Source: DATJHM01 sp963777355 (GTDB lineage: Bacteria; Chloroflexota; Ktedonobacteria; Ktedonobacterales; Ktedonobacteraceae). From it: a stretch of 64,000 nt of DNA. The translations under genes and the position numbers were made by a program. The stretch spans positions 3,053-67,052 of the forward strand of contig CAVZQK010000063.1 in NCBI GenBank assembly GCA_963777355.1. Reading direction: 5' to 3'. A model generated the notes under the pieces. The model was not told where the DNA came from. It saw only the letters and a list, made by a program, of their open reading frames with translations, and ran no database searches. Of the stretch, positions 46,235-55,779 are shown one piece after another. How positions within the stretch are numbered: the first letter of the stretch is position 1; every line of letters begins with the position of its first letter.

Positions 46235-47095
46235 ATGGAAAGTCTATACCTGAATCACGAACTTGAATTAGCCGCAAAAAGAACGCTGACCCGCTTTTCT
46301 GTCTTAGAAGATGAACCCTTAAAACCCTTATATCTTCAGCCAGACCGTGCCATCTTCTTAGCAGAAAAGCAACATATCGTGTTAAAGGTCTATAAAGAAG
46401 GAAACGTTCTTCAGCATGAATATGAGATTGCGCAAAAAGCTGCCTCTATCGGTGTGCCAACCCCTCAAATTATCGCCTTTGTCGCTGGTCCGCCTGCTGT
46501 TCTTGCCATGCAACAAGTAATAGGCCAGCTTTTGTCTTCCCATAATCAAGCCGCCGCGCAAGAAGCAGGCAAATATCTTCAACGCTTCCACACACTACCC
46601 GCCCATCCGCCATTTTCCGGTGGGCAACAGCATTGGGACGCATTCATCTCCTGGTGGGCAGAAGATGAGCTGGAGAAGGTAAAAAGATTAGCGCTCTTTG
46701 CCGCCTCGCAAATAGCTGCCCTGCAAGAGCGCTTTGTCGCCCTTCAACCTCTTCTTGCGCATAGACCAATTGTACTCTTGCACGGTGATCTCCAGCCCGT
46801 CCACATCCTTGTCGGTTCTCATCCTGAAAAGGTCCTTGCTTTTCTTGACTTTGCCGACGCCCAACCCGGCGATCCTCTTCTGGATATCGCCGTTCTTACC
46901 TTGTGGGATCATCCGCTTGCCGACTTTCTTTTAGCAGGATATGGGAGCATCGAAAATAATGCCGAAACAAAACATCTCCTCTCTCTCTACCGACTTTTAC
47001 GCCAACTTAGTGAAATTCCCTGGCTGCTTGAGAGAGGCTTTCATGAACTTGCTGCAAGAGATATTGCCGCCCTTAAAGCTTCCTTTGTGATGTAG
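46235..47095 (+). CDS. Aminoglycoside-phosphotransferase-like small-molecule kinase
   Basis: About 286 residues with the APH fold: ATP-binding lysine in IVLKVYKEGNVLQHEYEIAQ, catalytic loop LLHGDLQPVHILVG and metal site LAFLDFADAQPGDPLLDIA. The usual HGDxxxxN has His instead of Asn (HGDLQPVH), which may affect the second metal. Substrate unknown: antibiotics, choline or homoserine are possible. Ribosome site GGAG is 11 bases from 46235; an ATG at 46226 is the alternative. The 3' end overlaps the convergent FAD oxidoreductase by 23 bases. Confidence 0.8.
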   Translation: MESLYLNHELELAAKRTLTRFSVLEDEPLKPLYLQPDRAIFLAEKQHIVLKVYKEGNVLQHEYEIAQKAASIGVPTPQIIAFVAGPPAVLAMQQVIGQLLSSHNQAAAQEAGKYLQRFHTLPAHPPFSGGQQHWDAFISWWAEDELEKVKRLALFAASQIAALQERFVALQPLLAHRPIVLLHGDLQPVHILVGSHPEKVLAFLDFADAQPGDPLLDIAVLTLWDHPLADFLLAGYGSIENNAETKHLLSLYRLLRQLSEIPWLLERGFHELAARDIAALKASFVM

Positions 47096-48536
47096 GGATA
47101 TAGCTTTTCTCCACACAGTTGCCGTATTTTCTATAAAACTCGTTCTGGAAAAGCTCTTCTGGATCGTATCTGCGTTTGAGCTGAAAAAATTGTGTAGCTT
47201 GCGGGTAGGCTCGCTGAAATTGCTCAATGCTTGCATGGAGACGATAGGGGAGATAATAACGACCACCTGTTGCCAGGGCTGCTTCAATCAACTCACTCGT
47301 CATCTCTGCCATTTCTTGCTCGGCCTGCGAGCTGCGAGACTGATTGAAAAGCATGACTAGAGCAAACATTTCCTGATCCGCATAGCGTAAGAAACTATCA
47401 GGATCAGGTGCAACAAATCGTATGGTTACATTGAGCAGATCGACAATCTTGAATGTGGGAATGATTCTACGCGCTTCTTTCAGGAACACTTCGAGCTGTT
47501 TAAGGGGGATAAAATATTCATGCAGGATATCTGTACTGCCTCTGCTGCGGTTTTGAAAGATTTCAACTCCTTCATTGAGCAGATGATTGCGGGTAATACC
47601 ATTTTTTGTCGCGTACTGGCCCCAGCGCTTCTCAGCGTTCCAACGCAAGGCTTTTCCATAAGCACTGCCAACGGAACCGCGAAAGATCAGCCGCCGTAGC
47701 CAGCCTAGCCCTGGCTTGCTCAGCGCTGGCAGAGGCCCGGAAGGGAGAACGGTGTAGATCGTCGAGAGGATCTCACGCAAAAAGCTGCCAGATTCCACAC
47801 TCAAGCGTCCATAGGCCAGGCCGATAGGTATCTGTTGTTCTAGCATATTCTGGTAAAACGCAGGATAGTCAGCGCTGGATAAGAGCGAGCAGGTAGGGCT
47901 ATAAAGCTCATTCGTCGTTACTGCAAGCTCCGCATCAAGTAAGATGCCGAATAGACCATATCCGCCGAGTACCAGCGAAAAAAGCTCAGCCTGCTCTTCC
48001 CGGCTGCATCTGACGAGCGTCCCGTCCGCGAGTAGCAGCCGAAACGCAAGAACCTGCGAGGCAATTGGCGGACTTAGCGGCTGCCAGCCATGACAGTTGG
48101 CGCTCAGTGAGCCACCAACGCTAAAAGAGTTGTTTGCTTGCATAATCTTAATCGAGCGTCCGTGTTTATGGAGATAGGGGAGTATATCGCACCAGCAAGC
48201 CCCCGCCTGTACGTGCAAAATCTCTTTCTGTGTATCCAGTTGCATCCCACTCTGGCCTAGCATATCTAGAATCAGGCCATCTGGTGTAAATGTTTGCCCA
48301 CCCATCGTATGACGGGTACCAGCTATGCTGAGAGCCAGCTTTCTACTGCGAGCTTCTTGCAGATAAGTACGTAGCTCCGCTTCGATCTGTGGAGCAGATC
48401 CAAAGGTAGTACAAATCTTAGTGACGCGTGTCTGGTTCAATCGGCTGGCATCGTCAATATAGCCTACAGGAATGCGCTCAAGTTTGTCTCTATCATTCAG
48501 CGCTGTCTGTAACAAGTGGAGGAATGGCTGCATCAT
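47073..48536 (-). CDS. FAD-binding oxidoreductase (FAD_binding_4 / aldonolactone oxidase-like)
   Basis: 487 residues. The PCMH-type FAD domain spans about 40-220: LALSIAGTRHTMGGQTF, ILDMLGQSGMQLD, LHVQAGACWCDILPYL, and SFSVGGSLSANCHGW. The rest is a substrate cap domain with HEYFIPLKQLEVFL and a C-terminal RYDPEELFQNEFY, the usual last motif. Relatives include gulonolactone oxidase and DprE1. In SIAGTRHT the histidine that binds FAD covalently in some members is present. AAGGAG precedes the ATG. Confidence 0.88.
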   Translation of the reverse strand: MMQPFLHLLQTALNDRDKLERIPVGYIDDASRLNQTRVTKICTTFGSAPQIEAELRTYLQEARSRKLALSIAGTRHTMGGQTFTPDGLILDMLGQSGMQLDTQKEILHVQAGACWCDILPYLHKHGRSIKIMQANNSFSVGGSLSANCHGWQPLSPPIASQVLAFRLLLADGTLVRCSREEQAELFSLVLGGYGLFGILLDAELAVTTNELYSPTCSLLSSADYPAFYQNMLEQQIPIGLAYGRLSVESGSFLREILSTIYTVLPSGPLPALSKPGLGWLRRLIFRGSVGSAYGKALRWNAEKRWGQYATKNGITRNHLLNEGVEIFQNRSRGSTDILHEYFIPLKQLEVFLKEARRIIPTFKIVDLLNVTIRFVAPDPDSFLRYADQEMFALVMLFNQSRSSQAEQEMAEMTSELIEAALATGGRYYLPYRLHASIEQFQRAYPQATQFFQLKRRYDPEELFQNEFYRKYGNCVEKSYIPTSQRKL

Positions 48537-48766
48537 CTGAAGTGTCTCCTTATAGAATCTCTGCTTGTATTGTATTACTTACTGTTCTTACTCGTTATTC
48601 TATCGGAAGATACTTCCTGGCATATCGGAAGAATTACGTATCTGAAGTACGTACTTTCCTTTTAGAGAATCTCAGCAAAATCTTGTTCTTTTCTCCCGAA
48701 ATCTGTTATGATGAGTCATAATAAAAAAGCATTTCAAGCTTAAATAAAACAAAAATGAGGTGTGCT

Positions 48767-49267
48767 ATGGATGTACGGTTTACCCTTAATAAAGAGGATC
48801 TCTGGCACTATACGCTCTATTCGTTATTTCGTAAACGTTGGAGACTTATCGTGTTTCTCATTATGGTTATAGCTCTGTCTCTGTCTCTTGGCATACTACT
48901 GAATTTACTTTCTGCTGCCGTATTTGTTCTCTTGTTCTTAGCTTTGTATGTATTCAGACTGCGCAGAAGCGTCTCTAAAATTGCTAAAGGAGCAGGAAAA
49001 AGAGGCTCACAGATCATTACTATCAGTTCTCATGGCGTGCAGCAGCAGAATGAGATGAGCGATTCTACTAGCTCCTGGCGAGCGTTCAAAGCTATCAATC
49101 AGGATAAATATAATCTGTACTTTATTATAGATAATCCTGGCTCAATTATGATGGCCTATGTTATTCCTCGGCGTGTTTTTGCTACACCACAAGAAGCCGA
49201 GAGCTTTCTGCAACTGGCACGCGGCTATTGGAACGAGCAGGCTGGGCAGGCTATTATGGTCCAGTAA
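48767..49267 (+). CDS. YcxB-like membrane protein
   Basis: 166 residues. A short N-terminal strand region, two adjacent membrane helices (LIVFLIMVIALSLSLGILL and LLSAAVFVLLFLALYVF), then the YcxB-like C-terminal domain (ITISSHGVQQQNEMSDSTSS, WRAFKAINQDKYNLYFI, YVIPRRVFATPQEAESF). Function unknown; the cytosolic tail resembles a PH-like fold. GAGGTG precedes the ATG at 48767. Confidence 0.82.
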   Translation: MDVRFTLNKEDLWHYTLYSLFRKRWRLIVFLIMVIALSLSLGILLNLLSAAVFVLLFLALYVFRLRRSVSKIAKGAGKRGSQIITISSHGVQQQNEMSDSTSSWRAFKAINQDKYNLYFIIDNPGSIMMAYVIPRRVFATPQEAESFLQLARGYWNEQAGQAIMVQ

Positions 49268-49385
49268 TGCTTATGAGCACGAAGCAGGAAAGAGGTGATG
49301 CCGCAACTCGTTTCTTTCTGAGAAGGAAGATAGGCTTCCGCAAAGATATATCTACTCTTTAGTAATATGAAAGGGGCAACGAATA

Positions 49386-50579
49386 ATGAACCAGTTACTT
49401 ACGTATAAAGATGACCATACACTGACTCCACTCCTCTGGCATCAGCGCTCAATTGCATGGTGCCGTGATATGCGTGCCAGTCAGCCTGTAGCATATCGTG
49501 AGGAGTATGGTTGGTTAGTTTTCTCTTACCAGGAAGTTGTACAGGTCTTTTCTGATTATGCCACCTATTCTTCTGAAGTTCAGAGGCCCTCTTCTTCAGA
49601 GATGGAGGAGAGCCGTAGTATTATTGCGATGGACCCGCCACGTCATCAGCGTCTGCGTTCCCTGATCTCACAGGCGTTTTCAGCTCGTGCTATTGCACAG
49701 ATGGAAGCGCGTATCCAGGCAATTGCCATTGATCTGCTGGAGAAAATTAGCCTCAAGGGCCAGGCTGATTTTATGGATGAACTTGCTTCTCCCCTGCCTG
49801 TCATCGTGATTGCTGAGATGCTAGGACTTCCGCAGGAAGATTGGCCGCTCTTTAAAAAATGGACGGATGCGACGGTTCGTGGTCTGGCTGGTAAGGATGG
49901 ATCAGATCAGGCCCTCACTGCCTATTTTTTTCAACATATCGAACATATCCGCTCCTCCGCTAACGGCAGTCTCATCAGTCTCTTGCTCAATGCGGAGGTA
50001 GATGGCGAACGCCTTTCTCCTGTTGAACTGTATAGCTTCTTTCTGACGCTGTTGGTAGCTGGAAACGTCACTACTACAAATCTGTTGGGCAATGCTATGC
50101 TCTGCTTCAATCTCTTCCCCGAATCTCTTGCCCAACTTCGTGCCCAACCTGCTTTGATGAGTAGTGCCGTAGAAGAGATCTTACGCTATATGGGCCCCGC
50201 ACGCGTCCTTGCGCACGATCCGGTTGGTAGCCGCATTGCCCTTGCAGATACAGAGCTGGCAGGTCAGCATATTCGTAAGGGCGAGATTGTTCGCCCCCTC
50301 ACTTTTTCGGCAAATTTTGATGAACAGCAATTCGCTGAGCCTGAACGCTTTCTCATTGATCGTCATCCCAACCGCCATATCTCGTTCGGTCATGGTATTC
50401 ATTTCTGTCTGGGTGCTCCCCTTGCTCGCCTGGAAGCACGCGTTGTGCTTACTGAGATGCTCAAACGTTTCTCACATTGGGAGATTCTCGATCCCGGCCA
50501 CCTGGAGCAGCTCGATACCGAATTGATCTTCGGCGTCAAACATCTTCCCATGACTTTCCAACCCGCTACTACAAACTAG
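49386..50579 (+). CDS. Cytochrome P450
   Basis: 397 residues, typical bacterial class. Heme-binding cysteine in FGHGIHFCLGAPLARLEARV near residue 345, I-helix LLVAGNVTTTNLLGNAML, K-helix ExxR in VEEILRYMGP. In the I-helix the usual acidic residue before Thr is replaced (AGNVTT), common in CYP107-like oxidases of secondary metabolism. No ferredoxin gene adjoins, so redox partners are elsewhere. AAAGGGG precedes the ATG. Confidence 0.93.
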   Translation: MNQLLTYKDDHTLTPLLWHQRSIAWCRDMRASQPVAYREEYGWLVFSYQEVVQVFSDYATYSSEVQRPSSSEMEESRSIIAMDPPRHQRLRSLISQAFSARAIAQMEARIQAIAIDLLEKISLKGQADFMDELASPLPVIVIAEMLGLPQEDWPLFKKWTDATVRGLAGKDGSDQALTAYFFQHIEHIRSSANGSLISLLLNAEVDGERLSPVELYSFFLTLLVAGNVTTTNLLGNAMLCFNLFPESLAQLRAQPALMSSAVEEILRYMGPARVLAHDPVGSRIALADTELAGQHIRKGEIVRPLTFSANFDEQQFAEPERFLIDRHPNRHISFGHGIHFCLGAPLARLEARVVLTEMLKRFSHWEILDPGHLEQLDTELIFGVKHLPMTFQPATTN

Positions 50580-50739
50580 GTGGATCTCTACTGAAAGGCA
50601 ATCATGATCTGCTCGTGACATTTGTACTGAAGTGCACCAACCCGGTTAGCGCAACCTGGACTATCGAAAAGTCTCAATTTCATGCTACGATAGAATGGTG
50701 CATTTTTAAGACGACCTGTATAAAAAGTCAGAGGAGATC

Positions 50740-51693
50740 ATGAGTTCATCTTTCGAGCCTATTAACGCAAAGCGTGCAGAGATAGACAGCACTGTGAATG
50801 CCCATTCAGACAGATCATCTCCACCGTCTAACAATCGTTGGCAAGGTCTAACACACAAGGTACCTGCTCAATTTCTGGCATTGCTTGCGATTATCTCGGT
50901 ACAGATGGGGGCGGCGGTGGGTAAGGGACTCTTTGCGGCTATCGGACCGTTAGGGGCGACTTTCTTGCGTCTGGGTTTTGCGGCCATTCCGCTCCTGCTT
51001 ATCTGGCGACCACAGGTGCGTGGGTTGAAGCGGACACAATATATCAATGTTCTGCTCTTTGGTGTGATACTGGCTATCATGAATGGTGTATTTTATTTGG
51101 CGCTTCGCTATATCCCACTGGGTATTGCGGTGACGCTAGAATTTGTGGGACCACTGGGACTGGCCCTGGTACAATCTCGGCGCGTCAAGGATATTGTCTG
51201 GGCACTGTTGGCCGTGATCGGTATTTTTCTGCTAGCACCTATTGGACAGCAGGCGGTGAATTTGCTGGGGGCGGCTCTGGCAATTCTGGCTGGCCTCTTC
51301 TGGGCAGGCTATATTCTGTGCAGCGCGAGGGTTGGACGCTCTTTTAGCGGCGGCGGAGGTCTGGCCCTGGCTGTGGCTGTCGCGACTATAGTCATCGCAC
51401 CACTAGGAATCAGTACTGGAGGCGCGGCTCTGCTCAGGCCCCAGGTCCTATTGACCGGCGTAGGCCTCGCCATCCTCTCCAGCGTCATCCCTTTCTCGCT
51501 AGAATTAGAGGCCCTCAGGCGACTCCCTTCGCGCGTCTTCGGTGTCCTCATGAGCATCGAGCCAGCCGTCGCTACCCTGATCGGCTTCCTCCTGCTTCAC
51601 GAAGCCATAGGCCTGCGCGAGATCCTGGCTATCGCGCTCATCATCACAGCCTCAGTCGGCGTCTCACTCGACGCCACAGCGAGACATCAATAG
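50740..51693 (+). CDS. EamA/RhtA family metabolite exporter
   Basis: 317 residues, ten hydrophobic helices after a polar N-terminus of about 45 residues. RhtA-like features: ISVQMGAAVGKGLFAAIGPL in TM1, YIPLGIAVTLEFVGPLGLAL in the first half and SRVFGVLMSIEPAVATLIGF in the second. The family exports amino acids such as threonine and homoserine, or other small compounds. AGAGGAG precedes the ATG. No regulator is adjacent. Confidence 0.88.
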   Translation: MSSSFEPINAKRAEIDSTVNAHSDRSSPPSNNRWQGLTHKVPAQFLALLAIISVQMGAAVGKGLFAAIGPLGATFLRLGFAAIPLLLIWRPQVRGLKRTQYINVLLFGVILAIMNGVFYLALRYIPLGIAVTLEFVGPLGLALVQSRRVKDIVWALLAVIGIFLLAPIGQQAVNLLGAALAILAGLFWAGYILCSARVGRSFSGGGGLALAVAVATIVIAPLGISTGGAALLRPQVLLTGVGLAILSSVIPFSLELEALRRLPSRVFGVLMSIEPAVATLIGFLLLHEAIGLREILAIALIITASVGVSLDATARHQ

Positions 51694-52055
51694 CTAATTT
51701 TCTTCCTTTCCTAAAAAAGGCACTAAAATAAGCAGACGCACTTAAAACTGGCTGGAACCAAAGATCAAGACTAATACCGAGAAAAGACAAATTTCTCCGT
51801 ACTCACACTTGTCCGTTGACATTCGCAGTCCTGATAGGTAAAATAGAAAAGGCGGCTCAGAAGATGTTAACTAACGAGGAACATGAAATTTGTATCCTCA
51901 AAAAAGTCTTGATGAGCCGCCACCCAAACACCATAAACACCCACCTCTTTCCTGCCCATTTCAATATTCTCCCTCTCCACCCTCTTTTGGTATCATCTGT
52001 TATCTTTTGTCTTCTCCATCGTCGTCAGATAAGAGAGCAAGGAGGGAGATCAACG
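51694..52055. other. Spacer before the GH18-like gene
   Basis: About 360 bases with no ribosome-site-supported ORF and no strong hairpin. An open frame joined to the downstream gene extends into it but has no coding character. Confidence 0.5.
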
Positions 52056-53408
52056 ATGGGAAATAGACCATCATATCGCACAATGCTGCTAAAGCGATTT
52101 ATTCAATTAGGGCTTCTTATGGGTGTCGTTTTTTTTGTCGTTTACCCACGCTATCAGCCACAGACACAAGCCCCATCATTACAGACCATTCCTACTCCCA
52201 CTCCCACTATTTCTCCAGCTAGTGCTGACTCAGCCCCCCAGGCTGATCATTCTGATTCTTCTAAACCAACCACTCCTACCCCTCCCATGCCAGACCTGAC
52301 CAGTACTACAAGTACTGATACTAGCCCCAAACTTGCTCTGTCAGGTGCCTCTGTCTGGATTTTTTCCTGCCTGGATGGCTGGCAGCGGCAGAAGATTTAT
52401 CAGACAAACCCCTTTTATACAAATGCACAGGGAGTGCAAAAACCGAAAGATATCTACGTCTTTGGCAATTTCTGGCTCCAACCAGATACCGGCGCTCTCT
52501 GGTCCTATTCTGATCAACCAGCTATGCTTAGCTGCCTGTCTAATCTGATTACCACCGCTCACACCTATTACCATGCGCGTGTCTGTGGGGTAATTGCTGC
52601 GGACGAAACTGGAGTGGAGACGGCGAAGAAATGGCAAGGCTCGGATGTTGCCGCCTATACCCAACGCGCAGTCGCTAATCCTGCTCTGCTGGCACCGATT
52701 ATTACACAAGCCAGGCAGTATCCTTATGACTGCATCATTAACGATATTGAGGATGGCTACAGCACACATCCTCAAATATTTTCTCAGTACGATGCTCTTT
52801 TACATCGCGCATTACCAGTTGTTCTAGGACAAACATTGCTCTGGAAAACGGCTCAGGTAAGCAGCTATTGGCAAACATGGCAGGATTGGAGCACTCTCGT
52901 CAACTCTGCCGACTTTTTTATTGTCATGGCGTTGGATCATGATTCGATCAACACTCCTCCCATCCCTACTTCGGTAGTGAATGCCGATTGGGTCAGGCAG
53001 GTCTATGCCTATATGCGCTCGATACCTCAGTTGTTTGGCAGTCATCCGGTTGCCTGGGAGCTTCCTACCTATTATCGTCTGTTTACCCGACAGACGAATA
53101 ACACCTGGGCTGTCTCATCCGGGACGGACGTCGCCACGCAAATAACGATGGCTTTGCAAGGGAAAACGATTCCACAAAATTATGAGCAGGACCCAAATAA
53201 TGCGTACCTCGAATATACGAATACCGCAGGCCAGGATACCTACCTGTTTTTTGAAACAGCGAGAAGTTCCGATATCCTGGCAGAACTTTTGACTGGCCTC
53301 AACCAGTCAACCTGCCTTATGGCATCCTTTTGGGATAACGACAGTGGTACCGCTAATTCCCTGGGCTGGTCTGCTATTGCATCTGACAATCAAGTCCGCC
53401 TGTGCTAA
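52056..53408 (+). CDS. Membrane-anchored GH18-like (YaaH/chitinase fold) protein
   Basis: 450 residues. N-terminal helix FIQLGLLMGVVFFVVYP serves as anchor or uncleaved signal, followed by a Pro/Thr/Ser linker of about 75 residues. The TIM-barrel domain includes ARVCGVIAADETG and YDCIINDIEDGYSTHP, the latter at the place of the GH18 DxxDxE motif. C-terminal WDNDSGTANSLGWSAI fits an outer barrel strand. Probably acts on cell-wall or environmental glycans. AAGGAGGGAGATCAACG precedes the ATG at 52056. Confidence 0.7.
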   Translation: MGNRPSYRTMLLKRFIQLGLLMGVVFFVVYPRYQPQTQAPSLQTIPTPTPTISPASADSAPQADHSDSSKPTTPTPPMPDLTSTTSTDTSPKLALSGASVWIFSCLDGWQRQKIYQTNPFYTNAQGVQKPKDIYVFGNFWLQPDTGALWSYSDQPAMLSCLSNLITTAHTYYHARVCGVIAADETGVETAKKWQGSDVAAYTQRAVANPALLAPIITQARQYPYDCIINDIEDGYSTHPQIFSQYDALLHRALPVVLGQTLLWKTAQVSSYWQTWQDWSTLVNSADFFIVMALDHDSINTPPIPTSVVNADWVRQVYAYMRSIPQLFGSHPVAWELPTYYRLFTRQTNNTWAVSSGTDVATQITMALQGKTIPQNYEQDPNNAYLEYTNTAGQDTYLFFETARSSDILAELLTGLNQSTCLMASFWDNDSGTANSLGWSAIASDNQVRLC

Positions 53409-53543
53409 ATAGCTGTTTCTCTACCTTCTTCTCTGTTAAGAATACTTCAGGTGTTATTAGCCCTGGGCACAGCCTTCTCTGTATATTTATACTCGCCGTT
53501 CGCTCAAATTTGGCGAGATTTTCTGTAATCCACTAGAAGCATG

Positions 53544-54152
53544 TTATTGCTTTTGCATTTCGTTCTCTTCCAAAAACGTGAGTGTCTCATACAACCAGCG
53601 CAGATAGGTGTTTTCAAACTCAACCGCGAAGCGCGAGATAAGACTGAAGAAAGGGTCTCCTTCATTGGCATCAGCGTAGGGATTGTGGCGACGCCCTTCT
53701 TGTAGAGGTTCTCCACGAGTGGGAATGTATTGTTGATTTTGACGGTAGTTGAGAAGGCGTACCTCATGTTCTGTAATACTCTTTTTTATATTCGCTGCTA
53801 AGTCACCTGGAGGTGCAAAAGAGCCAAATAAGACTTTTAATAATAATTCGTCGCGAAGCTGCAAAATGCCCGCAGGTTGTGCTTGCCAGGAGGCTAGCGC
53901 TTCACGTCCTGCTTGTGTAATAGAATAAACTTTACGATCTGGTCGCGATTCTTGCTCCTCACGCTCCATCTCTACCCAAGCCAGATCTTCCATACGCCGA
54001 AGCTCATGGTAGATCTGGCTGTGGGCTGCTCCCCACATTGGTGAGAGGATGTGATCGAAAAGGCGTTTGAGATCATAGCCAGACAGGGGTCCCCAAAATG
54101 CAAGCAGCCCTAATACTCCATAGGTAATTGGATAAGCATTTGGCCGATCCAT
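53544..54152 (-). CDS. PadR family transcriptional regulator
   Basis: 202 residues. N-terminal PadR winged helix: ITYGVLGLLAFWGPLSGYDL, GAAHSQIYHELRRMEDLAWV, and the wing RPDRKVYSITQAGREAL. The C-terminal helical domain (Vir_C-type, LLLKVLFGSFAPPGDLAANI) mediates dimerisation. The start at 54152 has AAAGGAGGGGCA before it. Divergent from an alpha/beta hydrolase; a palindrome sits in the shared region, so it probably represses that gene. Confidence 0.92.
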   Translation of the reverse strand: MDRPNAYPITYGVLGLLAFWGPLSGYDLKRLFDHILSPMWGAAHSQIYHELRRMEDLAWVEMEREEQESRPDRKVYSITQAGREALASWQAQPAGILQLRDELLLKVLFGSFAPPGDLAANIKKSITEHEVRLLNYRQNQQYIPTRGEPLQEGRRHNPYADANEGDPFFSLISRFAVEFENTYLRWLYETLTFLEENEMQKQ

Positions 54153-54240
54153 TGCCCCTCCTTTGTAATCTTGTGTAATCTTGTTCACTCTACGTTGGTA
54201 AAAATCCAGCGTGTTCTATGTTATCACGTCATATGTTGCC

Positions 54241-54297
54241 TTGACAATGTTCCCTTTTTCGCTTTATGATTGTAAGTAATATGATTGGAAGTCATAT
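54241..54297 (+). promoter_or_regulatory. Promoter of the alpha/beta hydrolase with PadR-type operator
   Basis: TTGACA (54241-54246) and TATGAT (54265-54270) are 18 bases apart. Immediately downstream, 54279-54297 is an inverted repeat ATATGA, seven bases, TCATAT, close to known PadR operators. A bound repressor would cover the start point. Confidence 0.7.
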
Positions 54298-54341
54298 GGA
54301 TGAAGATACTCTAGACAAATATTGCTAAAGGAGAAGTGAGT

Positions 54342-55139
54342 ATGTCACCTGTTATTCAAGGCGTCAACATTTACCTGACAGATTGTGGTTCTGGTTCTCC
54401 TATTCTCTTTCTACATGGTGCTCCTGATTCGGCTGATATGTGGAGTAGCGTGATAGAGCATCTGAAGGCTCAATATCGTTGTTTTGCTCTTGATCTGCCG
54501 GGGTTTGGGCGTTCTTCTGCTCCGGAAAATTTCGTCTGCTCTCTAGAGAATATGGCTTGTTTTCTCGACAAATTTATAGAAGATACTGCTATTCCAACAC
54601 CGCTCAACCTCGTTGTCGCAGACTTTGGGGCCACATATGGCCTATCCTGGGCCGCAACCTATCCGCAAAAGGTACAACGCCTTGCCATTATTGGTGGCTC
54701 CAACTTTAGTTCGCGCTATCGCTGGCATGGGGCAGCTCGCTTATTGCGTACACCGTTGCTTGGTGAATTAGCGATGGCAACGATAACCCTTTCTTCGCAA
54801 GAAAAGATGATGCGCCAAATGGCTCCGTTAGTAAGTCCAGAGTATGTCCGTGAGTCCTATTTCCGCTCTCTTGCAAAACCTGAGACGCGGCGCATGATGC
54901 TGAAATTGTACCGTAGCATCAATCCGAAGGATTTCATTGGGAGAGAAGATCGTCTCCATAATCTGACAGCTCGTATTCCTACGCTTGTACTCTGGGGAGA
55001 CAAAGATCCCTTTATTACACCAGAGTATGCGGAGCAATTTGAGGGCGCACACGTTGAACATTTTCCTCAGAATGGTCACTGGCTTGCTATTGAGTCTCCA
55101 GAGGTTGTCGCACAGCGGCTAATTGCATTTTTTGCTTAA
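54342..55139 (+). CDS. Alpha/beta hydrolase, haloalkane dehalogenase/epoxide hydrolase-like
   Basis: 265 residues. Oxyanion loop FLHGAPDSADMW, nucleophile region VVADFGATYGLSW with Asp in the nucleophile position, an acid in LWGDKDPFITPEY and catalytic His in NGHWLAIESPEVV. Asp at the nucleophile elbow favours a dehalogenase or epoxide hydrolase mechanism over a serine hydrolase, though the usual preceding GH is VA here. AAGGAG is eight bases before the ATG. Likely controlled by the divergent PadR gene. Confidence 0.85.
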   Translation: MSPVIQGVNIYLTDCGSGSPILFLHGAPDSADMWSSVIEHLKAQYRCFALDLPGFGRSSAPENFVCSLENMACFLDKFIEDTAIPTPLNLVVADFGATYGLSWAATYPQKVQRLAIIGGSNFSSRYRWHGAARLLRTPLLGELAMATITLSSQEKMMRQMAPLVSPEYVRESYFRSLAKPETRRMMLKLYRSINPKDFIGREDRLHNLTARIPTLVLWGDKDPFITPEYAEQFEGAHVEHFPQNGHWLAIESPEVVAQRLIAFFA

Positions 55140-55344
55140 ATCAACATGATGAGGGGATGTCCAAAACTCAGAGTTCCCTCCCCTCACAGAAAACAATCCT
55201 GGGTTATGGGCAGACCTCCTCTTCTCTACATATATCAAGCGCAAGTGTGGAAGGAGCCGTTGCGTGCTTTTGCCCGCGAGTTTATCAAAAAATAACCCGT
55301 TTTTTCGCTGTTTTATACTATTCTTAAAATACCAAAACCCTTTC

Positions 55345-55389
55345 TTGACAAAATTCTCTTGATCTTCTATAATGTCATTAAGTAGTGAC
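55345..55389 (+). promoter_or_regulatory. Consensus promoter with operator, metal-efflux operon
   Basis: TTGACA (55345-55350), 17 bases, TATAAT (55368-55373): a perfect consensus. Directly behind it 55374-55389 is a 16-base imperfect palindrome starting GTCA and ending TGAC (12 of 16 symmetric), the expected place for the ArsR repressor. Confidence 0.78.
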
Positions 55390-55413
55390 GTAATAGAAGA
55401 TCAGGAGGATCTT

Positions 55414-55779
55414 ATGCCAACGCTGGTTCCACACGCTACAGCGCTTAAAGCAAAATTGTTTCGTGGCTTTTCAGATATGTCTCGTCTTTCCATTCTCGAA
55501 GCGCTCTGTGCTGGACCCATGACGGTAGGGGCGATCACTGAAAAAACGGCCCTCTCTCGCACTAATGTCTCGAACCATCTTCGCTGCCTGCTCGATTGCG
55601 ATCTGGTCGTCTCTTCGCCGCAGGGACGCTATACGCTCTATCAATTAAGTGATCCACGGGTGGCAATCCTGCTTGGCCTGGCCGATGATCTGCTTCACGA
55701 TGTGGCTCACGGTGTCTATGAGTGCACCCGCTACGCTCTCGATGCACGCAATGCCCTGGAGAAAGGGGATGAGCAATGA
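55414..55779 (+). CDS. ArsR/SmtB family metalloregulator
   Basis: 121 residues. Winged helix: SDMSRLSILEALCAGPMTVG and TALSRTNVSNHLRCLLDCDL with wing GRYTLYQLSD. The C-terminal helix contains DDLLHDVAHGVYECTRY; D and H residues there match alpha-5 metal sites of zinc sensors (CzrA/SmtB-like). AGGAGG precedes the ATG at 55414. It overlaps the CDF gene by four bases (ATGA), so they are translationally coupled, and likely derepresses efflux when Zn, Co or Cd bind. Confidence 0.9.
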   Translation: MPTLVPHATALKAKLFRGFSDMSRLSILEALCAGPMTVGAITEKTALSRTNVSNHLRCLLDCDLVVSSPQGRYTLYQLSDPRVAILLGLADDLLHDVAHGVYECTRYALDARNALEKGDEQ

